Assembly (NCBI RefSeq): GCF_000741165.1
Contig: NZ_JGYN01000020.1
Location: forward strand, 1-64,000
Direction of reading: 5' to 3'
DNA length: 64,000 nt
Origin: Bifidobacterium biavatii DSM 23969
Lineage (GTDB): Bacteria; Actinomycetota; Actinomycetes; Actinomycetales; Bifidobacteriaceae
Of the stretch, positions 24,766-31,926 are shown one piece after another; position 1 is the first letter of the stretch, and each line of letters starts with the position of its first letter. The position numbers were made by a program, and so were the translations under genes. The notes below the pieces were generated by a model. That model did not search any database and had not been told where the DNA came from. It was given only the letters and a program-made list of their open reading frames with translations.

Positions 24766-26214
24766 TCACCTCATTACCCGTTGCTTGCGTCCCGGTTTGC
24801 GCCGGGTGATCCACGCGCCCTGCGTGGCGACGGTCACGGCCACCAAGGGACTGATGTCTATGTCGTTGCCGGTCTTGTTCCATCCGAACGCGCCGCTTCG
24901 CCCGATGGGCCTCGTGGTCACGTTCGCCACCGCCTTGCCCAGCTGCGGCTGGTCGCTGTCAGGCAAGTGGCGCAGCATCCCGGCCTGTATCAGGTCGAGC
25001 ATCCTTCCGCACGCCTGACCCATCTCGTTCGCGGTCACGATCTTCACCGGCACATGCCGCGCCTTCAGCTCCGGCAGCAACACCATCGCAGGTGATTGAG
25101 CGTCGATCGCCACGCACGCGGTCCGCGCCCACCGGGCCTTGATCCAATCCGCCGCCCAAGCCACGCCGTCACGATGCGTGTCACGGTATTCCGCCAGTTC
25201 CACGTGCGCGGAACCATCCGGGTACTTCATGCACGCGCCGATGGCGAGCGCCGAACGGTCGGGCGGCATATCCAAGCCGAACGACATCACGCCGCCATCC
25301 ATACGTTCCGTGACTTCGCCCTGTTTCCATAGTTCGGGGTTGATGACGCTCAGCGTCGTGGTTTCATCCCAGATGCCCAGGCCTTCGCGGCGGAATGAAT
25401 CTTCGCCGAGGTTCTTCCTCATGCGCAGGATCGCGGTCTCGCCGGTACGCGCAGGATAGGAGGGATTCGCACGCCGCCATTGCTCGCGATCCTCGGGGTC
25501 TGCGTCACGGTCGGCGCTGAACTCCACATACAAGGTGTCGTCGCTCTCGCCATGCAGCGCGTCATGTCTTCGTGAGCTGAAGACCTCGCTGGGATCGCTC
25601 GGTTTCGGCGGGGTGCCCATGTAGATGATGAGCGGATTACGGGCGGCATTGGTGGCGGGGATCATGTCGTCCAGCGCGCGTTCGGAGAGGATCTGCGCCT
25701 CGTCGAACACCTCGATGTCCACGTTGTCGAAGCCGCGTCCGAACCCGTTCTCACGTGCGCCGAAGAGAATGCGCGAACCGTTCGTGAAGGCGATTTCCTG
25801 CTGCCCGTTCGCGCGTCTCGGTTCACCGTCAACGTAGCGGGCTATCGCGGGCTTCTTCGTCAGCGCGCACATGAACTTGAACGTCTCGTCGCTCGTGCGG
25901 CTCCGGTGCGCGGTCCACAAGACCTTCAACGGGTAGTCGCTGAGGATGCACAGCATGACGATCATCGTGCCGATGGTGAATGTCTTGCCCACCTGACGGC
26001 AAATCGAGATGACCACGCCGCCGATGCCGGCCGCATACAGGCCGCTGCGCTGTTTGCCCAACATGCAGCGGCCGAGCCCGTCCTGCCAGTCGTCGTACTC
26101 GATGCCGCACAACCGGGCCTGAGCCTTCACCCGCGGCCAGCCGGTAGAGACAATGCCCTTGGGCAGGACCACGTGCCGGGCTACGTCAGACAGCCTCCTC
26201 GTCGAACTCGGCAT
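24766..26214 (-). CDS. Terminase large subunit
   Basis: The product is 482 aa. Walker A-like SICRQVGKTFT and Walker B VFDEAQ identify the packaging ATPase; later acidic residues (GLDMPPDRSAL, CVAIDAQSP) fit the RNase H-like nuclease. The ATG at 26214 with GGAGGTCGAGG upstream is preferred to longer readings; it overlaps the small-subunit stop by 29 bp. It cuts and pumps phage DNA into the prohead. Confidence 0.92.
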   Translation of the reverse strand: MPSSTRRLSDVARHVVLPKGIVSTGWPRVKAQARLCGIEYDDWQDGLGRCMLGKQRSGLYAAGIGGVVISICRQVGKTFTIGTMIVMLCILSDYPLKVLWTAHRSRTSDETFKFMCALTKKPAIARYVDGEPRRANGQQEIAFTNGSRILFGARENGFGRGFDNVDIEVFDEAQILSERALDDMIPATNAARNPLIIYMGTPPKPSDPSEVFSSRRHDALHGESDDTLYVEFSADRDADPEDREQWRRANPSYPARTGETAILRMRKNLGEDSFRREGLGIWDETTTLSVINPELWKQGEVTERMDGGVMSFGLDMPPDRSALAIGACMKYPDGSAHVELAEYRDTHRDGVAWAADWIKARWARTACVAIDAQSPAMVLLPELKARHVPVKIVTANEMGQACGRMLDLIQAGMLRHLPDSDQPQLGKAVANVTTRPIGRSGAFGWNKTGNDIDISPLVAVTVATQGAWITRRKPGRKQRVMR

Positions 26215-26422
26215 CCTCGACCTCCACCGCAACCGACGGCTTTCCTTCGCCGTCCCGGCCCTCCAGCCGCTCGATCTCCCGACTCACCTCAAGCAGACGC
26301 CTAGAAAGCGCCGCCAAGTCTCGCGGCGGCGTATCCAAGTCGAACACCGCCTGCTCAAGCCGCTTCAACGTGCGACGCAGCAAAGTCAGGTATTCGTCGC
26401 CGGTCGTGGTGTCGTCTGCCAT
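26186..26422 (-). CDS. Putative terminase small subunit
   Basis: The product is 78 aa, acidic and helical (EYLTLLRRTLKRLEQAVFDL, then SRRLLEVSREIERLEG). It overlaps the terminase large-subunit gene and has AGGAGG before ATG 26422. Size and position fit a small terminase or a fragment of one, though no clear HTH is visible. The assignment is positional. Confidence 0.5.
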   Translation of the reverse strand: MADDTTTGDEYLTLLRRTLKRLEQAVFDLDTPPRDLAALSRRLLEVSREIERLEGRDGEGKPSVAVEVEDAEFDEEAV

Positions 26423-26437
26423 GGTCGACCTCCTCAT

Positions 26438-26552
26438 GTGCTGCGAGAAAGACGGTTTGGGAAAAATTTTCGGGGAGAGCGCGGCGCTATGACACTGGGG
26501 TGCGCCCGGCGTTGGCCGGCAGGGTACCTACCCCATAGGCCGGGCAGCGGCG
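26438..26552. other. Non-coding segment beside terminase, candidate cos/pac
   Basis: No gene reads through here. It contains the palindrome-like AAAAATTTT, GC-rich inverted repeats (GCCGG/CCGGC around 26508-26540) and GGGTACCTACCCC-like symmetry. In HNH-type siphoviruses the packaging site lies between the HNH gene and the terminase genes, which is exactly this place. Confidence 0.4.
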
Positions 26553-26885
26553 TCACCATGTCGAGGTGCGGAACGGCACTGAAGTCGCTTTGATGCCGGC
26601 GTCTCCTCGCACGGCTTGTCTTGCCCATTCGATGCTCTTGTTGCTTCTCAGCTCGTTGCATGCGCGATGTGCCAGCTTGCAGTTCCTGAACTCGTACGGA
26701 CTTCCGCCTTTGGATACCGGCAGCAGCTCGTCCACCTCGGCGCTCCACGGATCCCGTGCGGGCAATGTCTTGTCAACGGGTTTGCCGCAGATGTGGCATG
26801 TGTCGTAGGCGGCGAGGACGCGTCTGCGTATGGCCCGCCGGCGAGCGCCGTTGGCGTACCGGGGGTTGCCTCGTGGCTTGCCCAT
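26553..26885 (-). CDS. HNH endonuclease
   Basis: The product is 110 aa. It has a basic N-terminus (GARRRAIRRRVLAAYD), the zinc ligand pair CHIC and CKLAHRAC, and the HNH core WSAEVDELLPVSKGG...NCKLAHRACN (variant DE for DH). ATG 26885 fits the basic start. HNH proteins next to terminase help to cut concatemers at cos in many Gram-positive siphophages. Confidence 0.85.
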   Translation of the reverse strand: MGKPRGNPRYANGARRRAIRRRVLAAYDTCHICGKPVDKTLPARDPWSAEVDELLPVSKGGSPYEFRNCKLAHRACNELRSNKSIEWARQAVRGDAGIKATSVPFRTSTW

Positions 26886-27086
26886 GGATCTCCGATGTGT
26901 GGGGTTGTGGATATGAGGAACCCCCACGGTGAAAGGAGGAAAGCCCGTGGGGGTGAATGACCTTTGTGGGGTCGTAAGTCTGGGGTTGCCTCTCGTGCTT
27001 CGAGTGATTGGCAACACTATCATTTTTCCTGCGTTTAGCGTTTTTCACAACCGGCGTAGCGTGGTACTAGATATTGCGGCCGGTCT

Positions 27087-27305
27087 TGTAACGGGGTGTA
27101 TCGGATGGTTTGCAGTATCCGTTTCGCTGTGAATCCCGCCGTTCGTCTTGGTTTCCTCTTCTTCTGTAACGCCGTAACGGGTGTAACGGGTATTCCTATG
27201 GGGCGTGATGTTGGTGTGGGGTGTATCGATGCCGTTATACGTGTTACGCCGTTACACCCTGTGTGGGAACGTTGCGGTTCCAACGGTTTAGGGTGTAACG
27301 GCGTA
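27087..27305. repeat. Cluster of GTGTAACGG repeats
   Basis: Copies of (T)GTAACG(G/C) occur at 27087, 27165, 27173 and 27182 in the plus orientation, as GTTACGCCGTTACACCC in inverse orientation at 27243-27259, and again at 27291-27305. The 15-mer GGGTGTAACGGCGTA at 27291-27305 is the exact reverse complement of 27245-27259. These sit in a gene-free stretch of about 440 bp (26886-27325). They may be regulator binding sites, an origin-like iteron array or a hairpin. Confidence 0.6.
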
Positions 27306-27325
27306 TTCGGGTTGTGGCGTTTCGG

Positions 27326-27722
27326 TCAGATGTAGCCTTTGGCGCTCCATTCGGCGTTGATCTTCTTGCGGCCTTCTCCGAAGAGGTGGTCGAAGAGAGC
27401 GTCGCCGGCTTCCTTCTCGTCGAGCACGCCCATTTCGTATTCGTCGAGGATGAGGCGTGCCGAGTGATTCCTGTATCTCGATGGGCATATGGTAGGCGCC
27501 TTCCGCTCCGTCACTGATCTGCATGGAGACGTTGAAGATTTCGAGGTCGCCGATGCCGTCGGGCATGGTGCCGTCCGGGTAGGAGACGACGATGTCCGTG
27601 CTTTCCGAACCGTCGAGTTCGCTGATTCGGCAGATGCCGGTGCCGTCCGCTTCCTCGATGTATTCACCCATGGTCGGTTCGCCGTTCTGAACGAACCGGC
27701 ACATCCTGATGTGGTCTTCCAT
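27326..27722 (-). pseudogene. Small acidic phage protein split by a frameshift
   Basis: From ATG 27722 the frame reads EDHIRMCRFVQNGEPTMGEY... to about HMPIEIQESL near 27465, after which this frame becomes arginine-rich. The frame shifted by +1 then carries a coherent end, RLILDEYEMGVLDEKEAGD...GRKKINAEWSAKGYI, stopping at TGA 27326-27328. Neither half has a good start or end alone. One gained or lost base near 27440-27485 would restore a protein of about 130 aa. No known family was recognised. A sequencing error or programmed shift cannot be excluded. Confidence 0.55.
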
Positions 27723-27756
27723 GACCATTCCTTTCCTTGCTTTGGAATTGTAGGCG

Positions 27757-29091
27757 TTATGCCGCCTGTTCGTATTCCTTGGGGTCCTTCTTGACCTCGG
27801 TCTTATCCTTCGCCTTGGTCTTGTGGCTTTCCCATGCCTGACTGACGGCGTGTGCCACGTTGTCGAGTCGGTCGGGCCATAGGGCGGCGTAGGTGTCGAG
27901 GGTCATGGTGGCGGTGGCGTGGCCGAGTTGTTTCTGGAGGGTCTTGACGTCGGCTCCGTTGGCGATGGCGATGCTCGCGTACGTGTGGCGCAGCGAGTGG
28001 ATGGTTACGCCTTCGTCTTCCATGCCGAGGGCCTTGATGGCCTTGGTCCAGACGCGGGTACGCCAGTTGCCGTCATCGATGGCGCCGCCGCGAGGGGCGC
28101 GGAACACGTAGTCGTCCTTCGCGCAACCGGCAATCTGCTGTTCGAGCAGCGGGATCAGGAAGTCGGGTATGGCGACGGTTCGGGCCTCGCCGTTCTTCGG
28201 GGTGCCGAGTTCCATCTTGCCGTCAAGGTTGCGCGTCCATGTGCGGCGGATTCTTGCGGTGCCCTTCTTGAGGTTGAGGTCCTGCACCTGCAATGCCAGC
28301 GCCTCGTTGATGCGGGTGCCTACGGCCGCCTGGAAGCGGACGAGCAGTCCGTCAACGTCACGGCCGACGGATGCGGCGGCATTGGCGAGCGCTTCCACCT
28401 CCTTGATGGCGAGGAACACCATGTCGTCGTCCTTGACGAAGGCCTTGGGAACCTTGACGGCGCGCGCCGGGTTGTCGAGGATCCATTTGTTCTCTACGGC
28501 GTGGTCGAGGATTCCGGCCATGACGACCTTGACGATGTTGCGGATGGTGCGTGCGGCCAGCGGCTTCGGCTGACGCTTGCCGGGCAGCTTGGCGGGATAG
28601 TTGCCCACGGCAAGTCCCTTGACCCATCGTTGTAGGTCTCCGCGCGTGATTTCGCGTAGCATCTTCTTGCCCCACATGGGTAGGATGTAGACGCGCAGCT
28701 CGCGCTTGTACCGCAGCAGTGTGCTGTCCTTCACGTCGATCTTGGTTTCCTCCCATGATTCGGCGACCTTGGAGAACAGCTTGTCGCCGCCGTCGGGGTC
28801 GATGTAGCGGCCGCGTCGCACATCGTCCTCAAGGGCTGCGGCGAACTCTTCGGCGTCGGTCAGCAGGTCGAACATCTTGCTTTTCTGGCGCCTGACGCCT
28901 TCATCGTCGATGACGAGCCACCGGACGCGCCAGCGTTTGCCGACGCCATAGCGGCTGGAACGCCATTTCTCCGGCACCTTCGCCTTGAAGGGGTCGCGGG
29001 CGCTTGCCAGTGCACGTGCGGCCGCCGTGCTGGGAGGGGTGCCGTCGGCGGAGTCCTTAAGCCAACGGTCGTCGATGATGACCCTTGCCAT
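27757..29091 (-). CDS. int: Tyrosine-type integrase
   Basis: The product is 444 aa. Order: basic N-terminus, an arm-binding-like region with YGVGKRWRVRWLV, a SAM-like core-binding domain (STLLRYKRELRVYILPMWG), and the catalytic domain with Arg260 (GTRINEAL), His365-x-x-Arg368 (HSLRHTY), LGHA and nucleophile Tyr401 (LDTYAAL). ATG 29091 follows AAGGAT. It should recombine the tRNA-Pro 3' end with attP. Unusually, about 9.4 kb of early genes separate it from attR instead of lying beside it. Confidence 0.95.
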   Translation of the reverse strand: MARVIIDDRWLKDSADGTPPSTAAARALASARDPFKAKVPEKWRSSRYGVGKRWRVRWLVIDDEGVRRQKSKMFDLLTDAEEFAAALEDDVRRGRYIDPDGGDKLFSKVAESWEETKIDVKDSTLLRYKRELRVYILPMWGKKMLREITRGDLQRWVKGLAVGNYPAKLPGKRQPKPLAARTIRNIVKVVMAGILDHAVENKWILDNPARAVKVPKAFVKDDDMVFLAIKEVEALANAAASVGRDVDGLLVRFQAAVGTRINEALALQVQDLNLKKGTARIRRTWTRNLDGKMELGTPKNGEARTVAIPDFLIPLLEQQIAGCAKDDYVFRAPRGGAIDDGNWRTRVWTKAIKALGMEDEGVTIHSLRHTYASIAIANGADVKTLQKQLGHATATMTLDTYAALWPDRLDNVAHAVSQAWESHKTKAKDKTEVKKDPKEYEQAA

Positions 29092-29096
29092 GTGGT

Positions 29097-29636
29097 TTAT
29101 CCTTCCATTCGTATTCGCGCGGTGAACGCGTAGGTCTTGCCGTCCCGGCCATATGTGCCGACCACCACGTCGTCGCCGGAGAGTTCCCGGATGATGTCGT
29201 CGCGTACTGGCGCGAGGCCGTATTCCCTGCGTTCGTTTTCGTCGAAGAGCGTGTACCGCTCGAAGTGGCGCATCCACTCGTTCAGCACGTCGTCACCCGG
29301 CTCTTCCGCCTTCCACAGGTTCCGCGACCTGTTCTCCAGACCGGTTATCCGGTAGAAGATCTCCAACGGCTCCTGACTGCACGCCCTGGCCATCGCGATG
29401 ACCTCGGATACCTTGGCCGGGGCCTTCTGGCCGATGCAGATGTCGCGTACGCGGTTGTACTTGACCTCTCCATCAGTGGCACGCTCGACTGCCGTGTACC
29501 CGTGGCCGAAGTGCTTGACCATGCGCTGCAGGACAGCATGTGAGGCAAATCCAGCCGGGGTTGAATCCACCGGTCCCATGTAGTCAGAACCGAGGATGCT
29601 CTCTATGAACTGTTCTATATAGTTTGAATTTCCCAT
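29097..29636 (-). CDS. Probable lysogeny repressor (XRE-like)
   Basis: The product is 179 aa. The part KYNRVRDICIGQKAPAKVSEVIAMARACSQEP has the shape of an XRE-type HTH with its final 'eP' turn. The C-terminal part is beta-rich (DDVVVGTYGRDGKTYAFTARIRM) and may dimerise. It is leftward, 5 bp before int, and divergent from a plus-strand HTH gene over an operator-like palindrome. That is the place of a cI-type repressor. No LexA-like protease motif was seen. Confidence 0.6.
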   Translation of the reverse strand: MGNSNYIEQFIESILGSDYMGPVDSTPAGFASHAVLQRMVKHFGHGYTAVERATDGEVKYNRVRDICIGQKAPAKVSEVIAMARACSQEPLEIFYRITGLENRSRNLWKAEEPGDDVLNEWMRHFERYTLFDENERREYGLAPVRDDIIRELSGDDVVVGTYGRDGKTYAFTARIRMEG

Positions 29637-29667
29637 GCAACAACCTTAACAGAGAAACGCCGCAAAC

Positions 29668-29706
29668 GCTAAATTTCTTTAGCATACGCCACAAAAAGAC
29701 TACAAT
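29668..29706 (+). promoter_or_regulatory. Early promoter overlapping a palindromic operator
   Basis: The palindrome GCTAAATTTCTTTAGC lies at 29668-29683. Its right arm supplies a -35-like TTTAGC (29678-29683), with a 17-bp spacer to TACAAT (29701-29706), giving a rightward promoter before the HTH gene at 29747. A repressor bound to the palindrome would block it. The leftward repressor promoter probably starts from the same 110-bp gap. Confidence 0.6.
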
Positions 29707-29746
29707 CCCATTGCGTACACAACATGAAAGCTGGTAAACATATTCC

Positions 29747-30097
29747 ATGAACAACGCAAAAGCAACGGAGCTCGCAGCCGAAGTAACCCACAGCCTTCAC
29801 ATCAAGGTCGCCATGACCAAGGGGATGACGATGACCTCGTTGGCGAAAGTCATGCACATCGACCGCAACACCGTGAAGAACCGGCTCGAATCCGGCGACG
29901 TCAGTCTCAAGACGTTCTTCGTGATCGCCGCCGAAGCCGGCTGTGATCCGCTTGCCCTCATCGCGGAGGCGATAGAAGTCGTAGGCCGCAGGGCCATCGA
30001 ACCCAAGCCGACCGATAACCGCCCCAAAACCAACAGGCCCCAACCGTCAACTCGAATCAAGAAAGGAAACCATCATGGATCCCACCTCTCTCGCTAA
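29747..30097 (+). CDS. HTH regulator, Cro/antirepressor-like
   Basis: The product is 116 aa. MTSLAKVMHIDRNTVKNRLESGD is a clear helix-turn-helix, followed by SLKTFFVIAAEAGCDPLALI, the usual XRE continuation. The proline/lysine-rich tail overlaps the next gene by 23 bp. First gene of the rightward early operon; by position it is the Cro-like switch or early activator. Confidence 0.7.
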   Translation: MNNAKATELAAEVTHSLHIKVAMTKGMTMTSLAKVMHIDRNTVKNRLESGDVSLKTFFVIAAEAGCDPLALIAEAIEVVGRRAIEPKPTDNRPKTNRPQPSTRIKKGNHHGSHLSR

Positions 30098-30425
30098 CCC
30101 CACCGTACTCTCGAAGACGGCGCATATCCAAAGCATGCTCGCGCTTCACGACGCCGTGGAGAACGACGAACGCCCCATCCTCGTGCACGTCACCGCACAC
30201 CGCGAAGGCGACGAACCGCGCGACTTCGGCACCGTAGCCGTAGGAGAACGAGAGGTCAGGGTCACGGCCGAACTCGACAGCAGCGAGACCGAGATGGCGC
30301 TCGCCGGCATGATCCTGAGCATGTACGGCGATGTGCTCGTGCTCACCGCGGCTTCTGCGCTTGCAACGCATATCGATTGCGGAAGCAATGACGACACGCG
30401 TCCACATACCGGAACGTTCGCCTAG
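30075..30425 (+). CDS. Small early protein, unknown
   Basis: The product is 116 aa, acidic, with AAGGAAACC upstream of ATG 30075. It contains a strand-rich centre (RPILVHVTAHREG, FGTVAVGEREVRVTAEL) and a hydrophobic helix near the end. No family recognised. Codon use and overlaps are those of a real operon gene. Confidence 0.55.
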   Translation: MDPTSLANPTVLSKTAHIQSMLALHDAVENDERPILVHVTAHREGDEPRDFGTVAVGEREVRVTAELDSSETEMALAGMILSMYGDVLVLTAASALATHIDCGSNDDTRPHTGTFA

Positions 30426-30447
30426 GCCGGCCAAGGCAAGGACGCCC

Positions 30448-30867
30448 ATGACCAGCAACGACACCGGCAACGCCGCCGACGCCACGGAACCCCTCGCGGA
30501 ACTCACCGCGAACCTCAAGCCGATGAACACGCCCATCGAAGTCGCCCAATGCAGCGGCATCAAGGTCGGCACCCTCGCCCGATGGCGGTCGATGGGCATC
30601 GGGCCACGGTTCGTCAAAATCGGCCGCACCGTCCACTACCCGAAGGAGGAGATCGTCAGATGCCTCAGCGAGAACATCTACCAGTCGGCCGGCGAAGCCC
30701 GCGAGGGAACACGCCATGAGGACCCGGAAGACCTTCGTCTACGACGACGAGACCAGCGACGACGAGTTCATCGCCGCGTGCCGCGCCGGACTGACACCGG
30801 TACAAGCGCACCCACCGGCCCCGAAAACCGGCATGACACCGGAGGAACGCAAGGAACGCGCCCGTGA
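30448..30867 (+). CDS. Excisionase-like HTH_17 protein
   Basis: ATG at 30448; the frame runs 139 codons. Residues about 27-68 match the HTH_17/excisionase pattern: TPIEVAQCSGIKVGTLARWRSMGIGPRFVKIGRTVHY, where the LARWR and GPRF.KIGR.V.Y words are diagnostic. The domain ends near NIYQSAG; the rest of the frame after about 30716 is arginine-rich and looks like the shadow of the next gene. So the functional protein may be about 90 aa with a run-on tail. It probably directs excision with int or regulates early genes. Confidence 0.65.
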   Translation: MTSNDTGNAADATEPLAELTANLKPMNTPIEVAQCSGIKVGTLARWRSMGIGPRFVKIGRTVHYPKEEIVRCLSENIYQSAGEAREGTRHEDPEDLRLRRRDQRRRVHRRVPRRTDTGTSAPTGPENRHDTGGTQGTRP

Positions 30868-30883
30868 ACGGCAACGCGTCTGA
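30716..30883 (+). CDS. Short charged protein cut by an in-frame TGA
   Basis: ATG 30716 opens MRTRKTFVYDDETSDDEF..., ending ERARERQRV at TGA 30881-30883 (55 aa). The same frame continues without a break of style as RLDPDIRERERAYARDHYERNRAKRL..., a typical charged-helix phage protein, up to the next gene near 31030. This suggests a once longer protein of about 105 aa, now interrupted. It overlaps the run-on tail of the excisionase-like frame by 152 bp. Confidence 0.45.
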   Translation: MRTRKTFVYDDETSDDEFIAACRAGLTPVQAHPPAPKTGMTPEERKERARERQRV

Positions 30884-31031
30884 CGCCTCGATCCCGACAT
30901 CCGCGAGCGCGAGCGCGCATACGCCCGCGACCACTACGAACGCAACCGGGCCAAGCGTCTCGCCCAGATGAAGGCGTATCAGGAACGCCAGCCCAAGAAC
31001 CGCCCGCAACCCAAACGGAAGGAGGCCCGCG

Positions 31032-31439
31032 ATGACGAGGACCCTACGGACGGCCCGCCAGGCCGGCGCCCTGATGGAGACCAAGACGGCCGAATACCTC
31101 AACTGGGCGCTCAATACCGACACCATCGAACGGCGACGCCCCAACGGCGTCAACGACCGCGGCGACCTGAGCGGCATCCGCTACCAAGGCCACCGCGTCG
31201 TCGTCGAATGCAAGAACACGTCGAAGATGAACGTGAGCAAGCACCTCAACGAAGCGGAAACGGAACGCGGCAACGACGACGCCCTGTTCGGCGTGGTCGT
31301 GCAGAAACGCCCCGGCATCGGCATCACCACCCGCGAAGGCCAAGGCCGGCAGCTCGTGATGATGACCCTCGCCACGTTCGCCCTCATCCTCAACGACGGG
31401 CTTCCGCTCGGCCCCGACCCGTCAAGGGAAGCCGAATGA
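31032..31439 (+). CDS. Holliday-junction-resolvase-like nuclease
   Basis: The product is 135 aa. GVNDRGDLSGI followed by RVVVECKNT gives the (D)...ExK core of archaeal Hjc/RecU-type resolvases in actinophages. The C-terminal GIGITTREGQGRQLVMMTL fits the fold. It is in a tight operon: its stop overlaps the next ATG (ATGA). Likely role: resolving branched DNA before packaging or in recombination. Confidence 0.7.
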   Translation: MTRTLRTARQAGALMETKTAEYLNWALNTDTIERRRPNGVNDRGDLSGIRYQGHRVVVECKNTSKMNVSKHLNEAETERGNDDALFGVVVQKRPGIGITTREGQGRQLVMMTLATFALILNDGLPLGPDPSREAE

Positions 31440-31594
31440 GACGCTACTTGCCGCGCTGCCGCACCTGCGGCCCATTGAACAAGCCCACCGACGCCGACAC
31501 CGCCTACCGACTCTGCCGGGAACACCGCCACGACAGACGCTCCCACTCCACCGGAGTGGTCCCCATCATCACCGAGGAAAGGAACCAGCCATGA
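31436..31594 (+). CDS. Small zinc-ribbon-like protein
   Basis: The product is 52 aa, starting MRRYLPRCRTCGP, with a later YRLCREHRHD. C-x2-C plus C-x2-H suggests one bound zinc. It joins both neighbours by ATGA overlaps (31436 and 31591), which supports it as a real gene despite its size. Function unknown. Confidence 0.6.
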   Translation: MRRYLPRCRTCGPLNKPTDADTAYRLCREHRHDRRSHSTGVVPIITEERNQP

Positions 31595-31926
31595 CCGACA
31601 AGTACACGGCGCTCGCCGAACAGGCCCGGCGCATCATCGACCTGCAAGCCGAGATCGACGCCCGCAAGACCGAGATCGACGGCATCAAGAACGAGATCAT
31701 CGAGGCATGGCCGGCCGGCACCTACGAGGCCGGCGACCTCAAAGTGCAGGTCAAGGCCGGCAGCCAACGCATCGACGCGAAGGCGTTCGAGGCCAAATAC
31801 CCCGCGGCCACGCATCCCACGTTCTACGACGTGAAGCCCAACCTCGCCAAGGCCCGCAAGGAACTCGGCGAACTGGCAGTCGCACCACTGCTCAAAAGGG
31901 ACAAGCCGGGAGTCGTGGTCAAATGA
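31591..31926 (+). CDS. Coiled-coil early protein
   Basis: The product is 111 aa. The first half is a long amphipathic helix (ARRIIDLQAEIDARKTEI...); the second half holds KVQVKAGSQRIDAKAFEAKYP. ATGA overlaps link it to both neighbours, directly before the Cas4/RecB-like exonuclease. It may be a partner or nuclease regulator in phage recombination, but this is inference from position. Confidence 0.6.
   Translation: MTDKYTALAEQARRIIDLQAEIDARKTEIDGIKNEIIEAWPAGTYEAGDLKVQVKAGSQRIDAKAFEAKYPAATHPTFYDVKPNLAKARKELGELAVAPLLKRDKPGVVVK

Noticed and set aside
26929..27132. 67-codon plus-strand frame with one hydrophobic stretch
   Set aside because: It runs into the repeat array and has no neighbour in that direction; it has AAAGGAGG-like bases nearby but no convincing protein text.
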